DNA from: Campylobacter hyointestinalis subsp. lawsonii
Lineage (GTDB): Bacteria > Campylobacterota > Campylobacteria > Campylobacterales > Campylobacteraceae
Assembly (NCBI RefSeq): GCF_013372165.1
Contig: NZ_CP053828.1
Coordinates: forward strand, 1,736,001-1,800,000
Direction of reading: 5' to 3'
Length of the DNA: 64,000 nucleotides
The notes under the pieces were generated by a model that saw only the letters and a program-made list of their open reading frames with translations, searched no databases and was not told the DNA's origin. A program made the position numbers and the translations under genes. Positions 1-8,715 of this stretch are shown here, piece after piece. How positions within the stretch are numbered: position 1 is the stretch's first letter; every line of letters begins with the position of its first letter.

Positions 1-151
1 AAAAATGTATAAATCCAGCGTCATTTACCTTTAAAATCTTTGATTTTATGAGTAAAGATATGCTTTTTGAATGATCTACCTTAGGCGTAGCACAGCTAGT
101 AAAAAATCCTATAATAAATATGAAAAACAATGATTTAAATTTAAACAACAT
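1..151 (-). CDS. putative lipoprotein, 5' part only (runs off the window)
   Basis: An ATG at 151 on the minus strand opens a frame that stays open to the window edge (50 codons). The N-terminus is a lysine-containing, Phe/Ile-rich hydrophobic stretch ending in a lipobox-like Phe-Thr-Ser-Cys at residues 17-20, so the product is probably an exported lipoprotein. After the cysteine the chain becomes polar. The family is not recognisable from 50 residues. It is transcribed away from the tRNA-Glu gene. Confidence 0.6.
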   Translation of the reverse strand, partial: MLFKFKSLFFIFIIGFFTSCATPKVDHSKSISLLIKSKILKVNDAGFIHF

Positions 152-235
152 TCAGCCTTTTTAAATTTTTGCAGAATTATACAGCAAAATGTTAAATTTT
201 ATGTATTTTTAAGTATTTATTAAGTGAATAAGAAG

Positions 236-241
236 TATAAT
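236..241 (+). promoter_or_regulatory. -10 box for tRNA-Glu
   Basis: A consensus TATAAT lies 27 bases before the first base of tRNA-Glu, in an A/T-rich stretch. There is no obvious -35 box, as is usual for the vegetative sigma factor of Campylobacter. Confidence 0.5.
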
Positions 242-268
242 CACACTTCCAAAAAACAAACCGCAAGT

Positions 269-343
269 GGCCCCTTCGTCTAGCGGTTAGGACATCGCCC
301 TTTCACGGCGGTAACACGAGTTCGAGTCTCGTAGGGGTCACCA
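269..343 (+). tRNA. tRNA-Glu (TTC)
   Basis: This is a full cloverleaf with an encoded CCA end. The acceptor arm GGCCCCT pairs with AGGGGTC (one G-U pair). The anticodon loop CTTTCAC gives anticodon TTC at 302-304, and the T arm contains TTCGAGT. It stands alone, between the partial lipoprotein and the convergent TSUP transporter gene. Confidence 0.95.
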
Positions 344-393
344 AGATTTATTCTTTTTATTTTTATCCTAAAACACTTTATATTTTACTTTAA

Positions 394-1170
394 TTAAAAA
401 CTTAGAATTTCTAGTTTTCTTAATAACCCTATAAATGTAAGTATTATTGATAGTAGATAAACTCCAAGAAGTACTTTTTTGTGAGCTTTTACTTGCATTT
501 TTTCTATGATTTTTATACCTATAATGACTCCTATCATAGATGATATGCCAACGCTAATGCCTGCATTTACTATATCTTTATTTATAACACCAGAACTTAT
601 GAAAGAAATGGTACCAGAAAGCGATGCGAATATCACAAAAAATAGAGATATCGGTACGACTTTTTTACTATCAAACCCTAGAGTATATCCCAAAATAGGA
701 GCTATAAGCAATCCACCGCCGATACCTAAAGATATGGCAAAAACACCAGTTAAAGTTCCTGCGCCTATCAAAATAAGGCGTTTTTGTAGTTCATTTCTTT
801 TGGTTTGAATAACTACGTTTTTTATGCCAAATGCGTATTTTAAGAAAAATATTATACTCAAACATAAAAATACACTAGTCAATGCTACATCTGAAAATAG
901 CCTTACTATAGTTCCGCTAAAACTAGCACCTACTAATCCTCCTAGCCCTACTAATATACCATCATTTATATTTAAATTTCTCTTTTTGTAGTTCATAAAA
1001 GAGCCAAATACCGACGAAAACATCATCTGAAAAACAGAAATCGCTATGGCATTATGAGAGCTCATACCTACACTTAACATAAATGGCACGATGATCATAC
1101 CTCCGCCGATCCCAAAAAGCCCAGAAAAGATACCAGCAACAATTCCGATGAATATATAAGAAAATTCCAT
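394..1170 (-). CDS. TSUP (TauE/SafE) family membrane transporter
   Basis: The 258-residue integral membrane protein has about eight hydrophobic segments. It shows the duplicated glycine-rich motif of the TauE/SafE family: residues 11-25 contain GIFSGLFGIGGG, repeated near 140-152 as LTGVFAISLGIGGG. The family exports or imports sulfur-containing or organic anions such as sulfite, sulfoacetate and taurine; the substrate here cannot be predicted. Length and topology are normal. It is divergent from the AI-2E family gene and convergent with tRNA-Glu, so it is probably monocistronic. Confidence 0.85.
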   Translation of the reverse strand: MEFSYIFIGIVAGIFSGLFGIGGGMIIVPFMLSVGMSSHNAIAISVFQMMFSSVFGSFMNYKKRNLNINDGILVGLGGLVGASFSGTIVRLFSDVALTSVFLCLSIIFFLKYAFGIKNVVIQTKRNELQKRLILIGAGTLTGVFAISLGIGGGLLIAPILGYTLGFDSKKVVPISLFFVIFASLSGTISFISSGVINKDIVNAGISVGISSMIGVIIGIKIIEKMQVKAHKKVLLGVYLLSIILTFIGLLRKLEILSF

Positions 1171-1251
1171 TATTTTTCACTTTTTTAAATTTAAAAAGCT
1201 GATTTTACAGCATAAATACAAATTGTTTGCTTAGATTTTATGAAAATATTT

Positions 1252-1257
1252 TATAAT
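1252..1257 (+). promoter_or_regulatory. -10 box for the AI-2E family gene
   Basis: TATAAT on the plus strand, about 88 bases before the TTG start of the next gene, lies in the divergent intergenic region. Confidence 0.4.
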
Positions 1258-1344
1258 ACTAGAATTGTTTTTAAATTTATAATTTTAGGTTTTGGCTTAT
1301 TAAGTCAAATATAGAGCATTTTTAGAATTTCTCAAGGATTAAAT

Positions 1345-2355
1345 TTGAAATATCAGCTTATTTTGATTTCCATAGCTAGTTTTGTCATCATTGTAGCGGG
1401 ACTTAGCGCAGCATCATCTATAGTTGTGCCTTTTTTATTGGCGGTTTTTATCGCTATTATCGTATCTCCTATGCTTGATTTTATGGCTAGACTAAAAATA
1501 GGGCGAACTTTGGCCTTTGTGGTGATTATCCTAGCTTTTGTTCTTGTGTTATGGTTTTTAGGAAATGTTATCGCCACTGCGTTAAATGGTTTTAGCGCCG
1601 CACTTCCTGAATATCAAGTAAAACTCTCAAACTTCATCGATGAGACTATAGCTTGGCTAAATTCCTATGAGATTATTAAGATAAATAGTTTTGTGATAGA
1701 TAGCATAGATACAAACAAGATCTTTTCTACCACAAGCACTATTTTAAGGCAAACTAGTGAGATAGTTACAAAGTCATTTTTGGTGTTCTTACTAGTGATT
1801 TTTATGCTTGTTGAAACTCAGGTTTTTAAAGACAAAGTAGAGTATTTTTCTAAAAAACATAGTCTAACACATAATATAGTAAATAATTTTATATCAAATT
1901 TAAAAAGATATCTAGCTATAAAAACCATATCTTCTATCGCTACTGGTCTTATTTTATGGGGTTTTTTGGTTTATTTTAATATTCCTTACGCGCCACTTTG
2001 GGTCACTCTTGCTTTTATACTAAATTATATACCTACTATAGGTTCTATCATAGCTGCAGTTCCTGCTATTTTGATATCGCTTTTGGTAAATGATTTTGGC
2101 GATACGCTGTGGCTAAGCCTGGTTTATCTAGTCGTAAATATCGCTATAGGCAACTTCATAGAGCCTAAATTTCTAGGTTCTGGGCTTGGAATTTCGACAC
2201 TTGTTGTCATACTTAGCCTACTTTTTTGGGGATTTGTGCTTGGGATCGGCGGAATGTTTTTAGCCGTTCCTCTTACTATGAGTATCAAAATAGCCCTAAA
2301 TGAAAATCCAAAAACCAAATTCCTAGCAATACTACTTAGCAACAAAGCGGATTAG
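1345..2355 (+). CDS. AI-2E family transporter (YdiK/PerM-like)
   Basis: The 336-residue polytopic protein starts at TTG with AAGGA six bases upstream (1334-1338). It has paired hydrophobic segments at the N-terminus (about residues 5-75), a central amphipathic region (about 85-150), and a C-terminal block of TM helices containing the family-typical PTIGSIIAAVPA and NFIEPKFLGSGLGIS stretches. Family members have been linked to autoinducer-2 export or Na+/H+ exchange, so the substrate is uncertain. It ends in a bidirectional hairpin shared with the autotransporter remnant on the other strand. Confidence 0.85.
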   Translation: MKYQLILISIASFVIIVAGLSAASSIVVPFLLAVFIAIIVSPMLDFMARLKIGRTLAFVVIILAFVLVLWFLGNVIATALNGFSAALPEYQVKLSNFIDETIAWLNSYEIIKINSFVIDSIDTNKIFSTTSTILRQTSEIVTKSFLVFLLVIFMLVETQVFKDKVEYFSKKHSLTHNIVNNFISNLKRYLAIKTISSIATGLILWGFLVYFNIPYAPLWVTLAFILNYIPTIGSIIAAVPAILISLLVNDFGDTLWLSLVYLVVNIAIGNFIEPKFLGSGLGISTLVVILSLLFWGFVLGIGGMFLAVPLTMSIKIALNENPKTKFLAILLSNKAD

Positions 2356-2367
2356 CAAAATATTTAC

Positions 2368-2407
2368 AATCATTCATAAGCTATAATATTTTAGATTATG
2401 AATGATT
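2368..2407. terminator. bidirectional hairpin terminator
   Basis: A perfect 12-bp inverted repeat, AATCATTCATAA and TTATGAATGATT, surrounds a 16-base A/T-rich loop. It lies between two convergent genes and is flanked by A/T tracts, so it could serve both. Confidence 0.6.
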
Positions 2408-2450
2408 TTATAGATTACCAACTAAACAATATATCTCTTTAAAATAGATT

Positions 2451-4574
2451 TTAAAATCTTTTTCCAAACATAGTCATTAAATTTATATTATTAGCATCTT
2501 CTATATATTCAGATAGTATCCCAACGCTAATGAAATATCCATTTTTAAATGATGTTTTTGAATTTATACCTACGCTAATAACATCTTTATTTAGTTTTTG
2601 ATCGCTACTTATTTTTGCAAGCGATGGAAAATCCACAAAACTATAGCTGTTTTTGAGCTTTTTACCGCTAATTCTACGCTCATACAAACTATATAACGAT
2701 ATATCAGTCGTATTTTCGCTATGCTTTAGCTTGTAAGTGCCGTATAGCCCTCCTGTTATGCTGGTGCTAAAATGAGATATTTTTTCATATTCTGTGGCAA
2801 ATAAAGAGCCTGATTCTCTAAATTTATCTTGAAACATGTATGAACCACTAGTATAAACTAGCGGTGTTAGTGTAAAGTTATCACTAACTACAAAATCTTT
2901 AGATAAGCCTAGTTGAAGTGAGGCTGTTTTTGTATCGTAATCACTTGATAAATTTGAGTTAGTTCCTATTATTTGTCTATTGATTTTGTTATCACCAAAA
3001 CCAAAACCAGCTCCACTTAAAAACTTAGCAATTCCAAAATCATAAATATAATTGGCTCCTAAATTTATATATTTGCTTTCAAAATTTCCTGGGTTATCAT
3101 TAAAATTTAATTTAGTCTTAACGAAATTTATATTGAATATAGCTTGGGAATTTGGGGTTGGATTACCTCCAAATGCTAGGTCAAACCCATAAGCATCGCC
3201 TTTATAATTATCAGCTTTAATTTTTTTATATTTAGGAGATAGATACCAAATAAACGATTTTGCTTCTTCGATTAGTCCCATATCATAGACAAAATCAGAT
3301 GAAGTAATGCCGTTATAAGCAAGGTATGTAGGGGACTGTTTAAAGTGGGCAATATTATCTATAGTATTAAACATAACCGGATTGATAGCTAGCATCATAT
3401 TTGATTGGTTAAAAGACTCTTGTTGAGAAAAAACGTGTGGGGCAATATCTGCGATTAAATTTGAATCTATCGATTTTACTGCTTGATTGAAAGTTGTTTG
3501 ATCGCCATTTTCTATCTTAGTAAAGAAGTCTTGATAAGCAGAGTTAAGATCTCCTTCTCTTATATCTGATAAAGCGCCATTATATACACCTTTTTTAATG
3601 GTAGGAGTAACCACAATATAATCTTTGCTGTTTTGATCAGGATTGCTAGGATTTGTTTGAGTATTTAATTCATCTTTTTTGCTATTTTCTTCACTATTAT
3701 CATAATTTTTAGTTTCATCTTGTTTTTCTGTTTGATCATCGCTAATAGGTTGTTTTTCTGTTTGATCATCAATATAACCTTTGCTGTTTTGATCAGGATT
3801 ACTAGGATTTGTTTGAGTATTTAAATCATCTTTTTTGCTATTTTCTTCACTACTATCATAATTTCCAGCATTATCTTGTTTTTCTGTTTGATCATCGCTA
3901 ACAGGAGACGTTGTAATGGTTTTATTTATAGTTTGTTTATCTAAATTATTAAGAGATATTTTAAAAGAAATTGCATTATTTTCTTTTACTTCTATGCTTG
4001 TAAAATTATTTATATAATTAGCCAAATCTCCCAAATCTATCTTATATTCTTTATCTATGGTATAGTATTTTTCTAATGGGTTGTATTGAAGTGTTCCGCC
4101 TTGTATATCGTAATTATTAGCTATAAGCTTTGAGTTATCATCATTACCAAAGTCTAAGATAAGCTTTGCACTCCCTGTTTGAGTATATTTTCCGCTTACT
4201 ACTAAATCGCTTAAATCCTCATTTCCAGGACGAATGATTGAGTTATCGTTGGTTAAATTTTGTTTAATCACTCCATTACCGCTTAGAATTGAGCCGTTAT
4301 TGACATAGACACTTCCAGCGATTTGTGCTGTTTTGCTATCTTTGCTTAGTAGTCTTATACCACCAGCATTTATAATAGTAGCACCCTCATAGCTATTAGT
4401 ACCACTTAGGGTTAAAACCCCACTGCCTGATTTGATAAGTCCTACATTTAGATTATCTAATTTTTTAGGCAAATTATCAGCTTCAAGGTTATGAGTATTA
4501 GCTTCCCATTTTCTTTGGCTTATATCATTGCTAAACTCAGCATCATTTCCCTTAGTATCTAGCGAATAATACAC
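2451..4574 (-). CDS. autotransporter passenger stem and beta-barrel fragment, C-terminal half
   Basis: The 707-residue frame has no signal peptide of its own. Residues about 45-75 carry the passenger-associated transport repeat (LTLSGTNSYEGATIINAG). A hydrophilic Asp/Asn/Glu-rich linker with a 52-residue direct repeat follows (about 225-325). The last 280 residues are an autotransporter barrel with alternating hydrophobic strands ending Gly-Lys-Arg-Phe. The barrel terminus is typical of BamA-recognised outer-membrane proteins. The open frame actually begins before its first ATG, at the frameshift near 4645. Confidence 0.8.
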   Translation of the reverse strand: MYYSLDTKGNDAEFSNDISQRKWEANTHNLEADNLPKKLDNLNVGLIKSGSGVLTLSGTNSYEGATIINAGGIRLLSKDSKTAQIAGSVYVNNGSILSGNGVIKQNLTNDNSIIRPGNEDLSDLVVSGKYTQTGSAKLILDFGNDDNSKLIANNYDIQGGTLQYNPLEKYYTIDKEYKIDLGDLANYINNFTSIEVKENNAISFKISLNNLDKQTINKTITTSPVSDDQTEKQDNAGNYDSSEENSKKDDLNTQTNPSNPDQNSKGYIDDQTEKQPISDDQTEKQDETKNYDNSEENSKKDELNTQTNPSNPDQNSKDYIVVTPTIKKGVYNGALSDIREGDLNSAYQDFFTKIENGDQTTFNQAVKSIDSNLIADIAPHVFSQQESFNQSNMMLAINPVMFNTIDNIAHFKQSPTYLAYNGITSSDFVYDMGLIEEAKSFIWYLSPKYKKIKADNYKGDAYGFDLAFGGNPTPNSQAIFNINFVKTKLNFNDNPGNFESKYINLGANYIYDFGIAKFLSGAGFGFGDNKINRQIIGTNSNLSSDYDTKTASLQLGLSKDFVVSDNFTLTPLVYTSGSYMFQDKFRESGSLFATEYEKISHFSTSITGGLYGTYKLKHSENTTDISLYSLYERRISGKKLKNSYSFVDFPSLAKISSDQKLNKDVISVGINSKTSFKNGYFISVGILSEYIEDANNINLMTMFGKRF
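3623..3906 (-). repeat. 156-bp tandem repeat in the autotransporter linker
   Basis: Two near-identical copies start at 3623 and 3779 with a 156-bp (52-codon) period. They encode the Asp-Asp-Gln-Thr-Glu-Lys-Gln ... Asn-Pro-Asp-Gln-Asn-Ser-Lys unit. A shorter block around TGTTTTTCTGTTTGATCATC occurs a third time at 3751-3770. Being in frame, copy number could vary without breaking the frame. Confidence 0.8.
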
Positions 4575-4617
4575 CGCAGTTTCGCCATACTGACTACTTA
4601 CATCTGCATCGCTTAAT

Positions 4618-5988
4618 CTATTTGCGTCTAAGATTCCTATACCTTATTAAAGCCTTATCAATATCCAAAATTCCTTGACCAAATAGATCCTCTTTCGTAA
4701 CCTTTTGAACCCATGGATAGTCATCATCATCGATAGCAGCCATACCGCTCATACGATCATATTTCCAATTTATACCAAAATATCCGGAATTTAATAAATC
4801 CTTCTCAACGGCTTTTTGATCTATACTACCATCTTCTTTTTTTGGAATTTCGCTATCTACATAAAATATTGTGTATCTCTTTGAGCTAGAGCAAAGAACT
4901 TTACCATCACAAAGAGTTTTTCCGGTAGTAGTCTCTTTTAAAACAATTTTAGGTCCTATATAGTCTTTATTAGCAGTAGAGAGCAAGGTATCGGCTATCT
5001 GTTTGCCGCTCATAAATGGAAATTTTTGAGCTACTAAGGCAGCAGCACCAGTCACCACAGGGGCTGCCATAGATGTACCGCTAGAGACTCTATATAGATT
5101 TTTATCTGAACGATTAGTTAGAGGATCAGTCACATCATAACTAGCATTTACGCTATTGATGTTTGTCCCGGGTGCTGCTAAACTAAAGTTATAAACACCT
5201 TTTAATCCATTAGAATATGTAGTAGGAGCACTCAAATAATCAAATTTATCATCTCTTTTTGTGGTTACTATAAATTTACCATCACTATCCTTGCTAACTT
5301 GTGCGCTATCTAGGGCTGTTACTACTATTATAGATCTAATATCTTCATCATAATATGGAGCTAAAGCCATGATACCAGGAGATATGATCCCCTCATTACC
5401 AGAGGCAAAAACGCTAAGAATTTGCTTCTCTTTAGATAGCTTTATAAGATCACTTGCAGTTGAATCTCTTTGAATTAACGGGATATAATCATTTGGATTA
5501 TTAGCATTTTTTAGAAATAAAATCGATGAACTAGTGAGCGAATTTAATCCAGATAGCGGATAAACCGTAGCATTCCAACTATTATTAATAGCTGCGATAT
5601 TTTTATCCTTAAAATACTCATATACATTTGGGGCTGTAAATTTAGATGAACCAGTATTATGCCCTGTTATCTGAACGCCATAAGCCTTGGCGTCTGTAGC
5701 GATTCCGCCTATTTTGCCATCGGGCTTAGCTAGTATAATCCCAGCTACATGGCTACCATGAGTATCAACTGAAAAATCCGGCTCATAATCACTACCTCTA
5801 TACTCAGAATAAATTTGATCCACAATCCGCCCAGATAAGTTAGGGTGATCTTTATTTATCGCACTATCTATAACCCCAACAAATACGCCATCACCAGTTA
5901 CGCTCTTGTCATTATAATTAATAAGCTCAAAATCTGTAACACCAAACAGATATATAGGAATAATAAGTAATAATTTAATGGATTTCAT
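4618..5988 (-). CDS. S8 (subtilisin) peptidase fragment, N-terminal half of autotransporter
   Basis: The 456-residue frame begins with a short signal peptide (Lys-Ser-Ile-Lys then LLLIIPIYLFG). The complete catalytic triad is visible: Asp in GVIDSAINKDHPNL (about residue 41), His in DTHGSHVAGI (about 81), and Ser in SSGTSMAAPV (about 305). The oxyanion Asn is probably in AINNSWN (about 137). After 'GILDIDKAL' it ends in an off-frame tail and stops. If translated alone, it would be a protease without its outer-membrane anchor. Confidence 0.8.
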   Translation of the reverse strand: MKSIKLLLIIPIYLFGVTDFELINYNDKSVTGDGVFVGVIDSAINKDHPNLSGRIVDQIYSEYRGSDYEPDFSVDTHGSHVAGIILAKPDGKIGGIATDAKAYGVQITGHNTGSSKFTAPNVYEYFKDKNIAAINNSWNATVYPLSGLNSLTSSSILFLKNANNPNDYIPLIQRDSTASDLIKLSKEKQILSVFASGNEGIISPGIMALAPYYDEDIRSIIVVTALDSAQVSKDSDGKFIVTTKRDDKFDYLSAPTTYSNGLKGVYNFSLAAPGTNINSVNASYDVTDPLTNRSDKNLYRVSSGTSMAAPVVTGAAALVAQKFPFMSGKQIADTLLSTANKDYIGPKIVLKETTTGKTLCDGKVLCSSSKRYTIFYVDSEIPKKEDGSIDQKAVEKDLLNSGYFGINWKYDRMSGMAAIDDDDYPWVQKVTKEDLFGQGILDIDKALIRYRNLRRK

Positions 5989-6136
5989 AAATTTGCCTTA
6001 ATTGCTTTATATTAATTATTATATAATAATTAATTTTATAAAAATATAAAAAATAATTATAATCTTTAAGCAGAAGCTCTTAATATTTAATTAGATAAAA
6101 CAAAATATTTTTAAGTTGGATTTAATAGTTCATAGC

Positions 6137-6142
6137 TACAAT
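6137..6142 (+). promoter_or_regulatory. -10 box for aspA
   Basis: TACAAT lies about 40 bases before the aspA start. A ribosome binding site (AAGGAG, from 6172) sits six bases before the ATG. Confidence 0.4.
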
Positions 6143-6182
6143 TTTAATTAAATTTATTCATTTTAATAGTTAAGGAGACTTT

Positions 6183-7607
6183 ATGAATACTAGAAAAGAG
6201 CACGATTTTATCGGTGAATTAGAAATTGCCGATAATGTTTATTATGGAGTTCAAACATTTAGAGCAGTTGAAAATTTCAACATTACTCACGAACGTATTT
6301 GCAATTTTCCAAATTTTATAGTAGCACTTGCTCAAGTTAAAAAAGCAGCGGCACTTGCAAATTTCGATCTTGGCTTGCTTGATGCAAAGATCAAAAATGC
6401 TATTTGTGAAGCTTGCGATCAAGTAATGAGCGGTAAATATAACGATCAATTCGTTGTAGATATGATACAAGGTGGCGCAGGAACAAGTACAAATATGAAC
6501 GCAAACGAAGTTATAGCAAACATCGCGCTTGAGATTATGGGACACAAAAAAGGCGAGTATGAGTACTGCCATCCAAACGATCACGTAAATCTAAGCCAAA
6601 GCACAAACGACGCTTATCCTACAGCTTTAAGAGTTGCTATTTATGAAAGACTTTGTGAGCTAACTGAAGCTATGCATATCTTAAAAGATAGCTTTGATAA
6701 AAAAGCAGAGGAGTTTAAAGACGTTTTAAAAATGGGTAGAACTCAACTTCAAGACGCAGTTCCTATGACTTTGGGTCAAGAGTTTAAAACTTTTGCTATC
6801 ATGCTTGGCGAAGACATCGACCGCGTAAGAGAAGCTAGAAACTTAGTACGCGAGATAAACCTAGGCGGAACAGCTATCGGTACAGGTATCAACTCTCATC
6901 CTGACTATCCAAAAGTAGTCGAGACAAAACTTCAAGAAGTAACAAAACGTCCATTTATCACTGCTGGTAACCTTATAGAAGCTACTCAAGACACAGGCGC
7001 TTATGTTCAAATTTCAGGTGTTTTAAAAAGAGTTAGTACAAAACTAAGTAAAATTTGTAACGACTTAAGACTTCTAAGCAGTGGTCCAAGATGCGGACTA
7101 AATGAGATAAACTTACCAAAAATGCAACCAGGCTCAAGCATTATGCCAGGTAAAGTAAATCCTGTTATCCCTGAAGTAGTAAATCAAGTTTGTTTTGCAG
7201 TCATCGGCAATGACGTAACTGTAACTCTAGCTAGTGAAGGCGGACAACTTCAACTAAACGTATTTGAACCAGTTATCGCCTATAGCCTGTTTAACTCTAT
7301 CGCAATGCTTAAAAAAGCTTGTCGTACTTTGGCTACAAAATGCGTTGATGGCATCACTGCAAATGAGAAAATTTGTTCTGATTTCGTTTATAACTCAATC
7401 GGTATCGTTACAGCATTTAACCCATATATCGGCTATGAAAACAGCGCTAGCATAGCAAAAGAAGCTTTAAGCACAGGAAAAAGCGTAGCAACTATCGCAC
7501 TTGAAAGAGGACTTTTAACAGAGGATCAAATAAATGATATTTTACGTCCGGAAAATATGCTAAATCCTCACATGACAAATGAAGATAAAAACAAATTTAA
7601 AAAATAA
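6183..7607 (+). CDS. aspA: aspartate ammonia-lyase (aspartase)
   Basis: The 474-residue protein belongs to the fumarase/aspartase superfamily. It has the catalytic-loop signature GSSIMPGKVNP (about residues 319-329), the substrate-binding TSTNMN (about 100) and QSTNDAYPTA (about 139). It deaminates aspartate to fumarate plus ammonia in the cytoplasm. In Campylobacter this feeds fumarate respiration and growth on aspartate. The start ATG follows a good AAGGAG. Codon choice is richer in C-ending codons than the flanking genes, as expected for a highly expressed gene. A strong hairpin terminates it. Confidence 0.96.
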   Translation: MNTRKEHDFIGELEIADNVYYGVQTFRAVENFNITHERICNFPNFIVALAQVKKAAALANFDLGLLDAKIKNAICEACDQVMSGKYNDQFVVDMIQGGAGTSTNMNANEVIANIALEIMGHKKGEYEYCHPNDHVNLSQSTNDAYPTALRVAIYERLCELTEAMHILKDSFDKKAEEFKDVLKMGRTQLQDAVPMTLGQEFKTFAIMLGEDIDRVREARNLVREINLGGTAIGTGINSHPDYPKVVETKLQEVTKRPFITAGNLIEATQDTGAYVQISGVLKRVSTKLSKICNDLRLLSSGPRCGLNEINLPKMQPGSSIMPGKVNPVIPEVVNQVCFAVIGNDVTVTLASEGGQLQLNVFEPVIAYSLFNSIAMLKKACRTLATKCVDGITANEKICSDFVYNSIGIVTAFNPYIGYENSASIAKEALSTGKSVATIALERGLLTEDQINDILRPENMLNPHMTNEDKNKFKK

Positions 7608-7608
7608 A

Positions 7609-7652
7609 ATTTTCGCAAAAATAACCTCAAATGGTTATTTTTCGGCGAAAAT
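7609..7652 (+). terminator. aspA intrinsic terminator
   Basis: A perfect 10-bp stem (AAAAATAACC/GGTTATTTTT, loop TCAAAT) is extended on the outside by ATTTTCGC/GCGAAAAT with a two-base bulge. It begins two bases after the aspA stop codon. Confidence 0.8.
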
Positions 7653-7674
7653 TTGGAGTGGCAAACAAAAACCT

Positions 7675-7911
7675 AAATTTAATCCGCGATAGATAACTTT
7701 AGTGCGTTTCCAAAACCAGCGAATGCGACGGCTTTAGCCGAGGTTTCTGTGAAAGTGCCAAACTTTGGTCGCAAAGACCGGTTTTACCGGTCTGCGAAGT
7801 CAAAAATTTAATCCGCTTTAGCCGGATAGATAACTTTAGTATTTGGTTCTTTAGGGGCGACTTGTTGCCCCGCTAAAAGAACATAAAAAAGGGCTTTGCT
7901 TTAGCAAAGTC
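7675..7911. repeat. intergenic cluster of short TTTA-loop hairpins with a direct repeat
   Basis: The gene-free stretch after aspA holds two copies of an element starting AAATTTAATCCG and ending ATAGATAACTTTAGT (7675-7703 and 7804-7840). The second has an extra self-complementary CTTTAGCCGG core. There are also hairpins at 7729-7740 (CGGC-TTTA-GCCG), 7769-7797 (7-bp AGACCGG/CCGGTCT), 7811-7827, 7854-7871 (GGGGC/GCCCC) and 7892-7911 (GCTTTGC-TTTA-GCAAAGT). No coding frame fits the stretch. Its function is unknown. Confidence 0.6.
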
Positions 7912-7987
7912 AAAAATATTTACTATACCGTTAAAAGTAGATTAAATTATGCCGATTTCACATTTAAATTTAATTCAAGGTAAGAAT

Positions 7988-8674
7988 ATGAAAATCTTAA
8001 GCTTAGCAAGTATGCTATCAATCCAGTCCCCAAATTTATCAGACAAATTCAAAAATGACGATATCTTAGTCATCAGTCCTTTAAAAGACACGCTTTTAAA
8101 TGCAGAGTTTATCAAGTGCGAAATAGGAAGTGTAAGCTATGCTCTAGCTCTGATATGCCAAAATTTACTTAATGATGAGTTTTTTGATGAGCTTGACACA
8201 GGGTATTTAAGCGGTGAGAGCAACATAGGCGAAGAAGAAATTTCTAGCATTTGCGAATTTATTAAAGATATCAAATTTTGCATAGTAAGCGATGAGATAT
8301 TTGCGAAAAATCCTAGCCAAACTAAAGAGATGTTAAATTTACTAAGCACCAAATTTGGTTTTGATCTTCTAAATTTAAACGGCGAGAAAATCACGCTTAA
8401 GGGTGAGCTTGATGAGCTTGATGAGCTTGATAGTTTTGATGGCGCAGTTGTATTTACTCACTCTAAATTTGACGAGTTTAGAGGCGGTAAGTTTTTTGCT
8501 ATGGCTTCAAAACTTCGTGATGGCTCAGAAGTAGTCTTAAAAACAAAACAAAAAGAGATAAAAACTAAATTTAATTTAGATAACGATATGCAAGGCACTA
8601 TCGCTATGCTTGGAAGTAGCGGTTTAGAGTATGGATTTGAGATAGTTTCATATATAGATTTAAAGAAAATTTAG
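7988..8674 (+). CDS. hypothetical protein
   Basis: The 228-residue soluble, acidic protein is read from the ATG at 7988, which has AAGG seven bases upstream. A frame start at 7949 is possible but lacks such a site. There are no membrane segments. The centre contains a short Glu-Leu-Asp repeat (from a 9-base tandem repeat near 8407-8430). The last 80 residues (GGKFFAMASKLRDGSEVVLK, then a Met-Gly-rich end) loosely recall the C-terminal barrel of molybdopterin/NuoG-type oxidoreductase subunits, but this is too weak to assign. It sits directly upstream of the DUF115 gene. Confidence 0.65.
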   Translation: MKILSLASMLSIQSPNLSDKFKNDDILVISPLKDTLLNAEFIKCEIGSVSYALALICQNLLNDEFFDELDTGYLSGESNIGEEEISSICEFIKDIKFCIVSDEIFAKNPSQTKEMLNLLSTKFGFDLLNLNGEKITLKGELDELDELDSFDGAVVFTHSKFDEFRGGKFFAMASKLRDGSEVVLKTKQKEIKTKFNLDNDMQGTIAMLGSSGLEYGFEIVSYIDLKKI

Positions 8675-8715
8675 TTTTATACCGATATAAAAACAATTTA
8701 TTCTAGGAGTGGTTT

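Larger units (their letters stand above)
2451..5988 (-). pseudogene. subtilisin-like autotransporter serine protease, disrupted by a frameshift
   Basis: Two adjacent minus-strand frames form one type Va autotransporter of roughly 1,180 residues. They are an N-terminal S8 protease (ATG at 5988) and a passenger stem plus outer-membrane barrel ending in a terminal Phe at 2454. Near 4643-4650 the protease frame reads into an early stop at 4618. The downstream frame, offset by one base, continues the expected Gly-Ile-Gly-Ile-Leu-Asp-Ala-Asn-Arg-Leu-Ser-Asp sequence of the family. The shift equals one extra base (or two lost) and has no homopolymer at the site. It is a decayed gene unless the base is a sequencing error. 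Confidence 0.75.

Noticed and set aside
4640-4652. Programmed frameshift or phase-variable tract in the autotransporter
   Set aside because: No homopolymer or slippery heptamer is present at the junction, so decay or sequencing error is more likely.
6219-6584. 121-codon minus-strand frame inside aspA
   Set aside because: Shadow of the aspartase frame, with no ribosome site and an implausible Cys-rich product.
7675-7911. CRISPR array
   Set aside because: The repeats are only two, unequal in length and hairpin-rich. There are no regular spacers and no cas genes.
8407-8433. 9-base tandem repeat (GATGAGCTT) as a phase-variation switch
   Set aside because: The unit is a multiple of three and only about two and a half copies long, so changes would not shift the frame.
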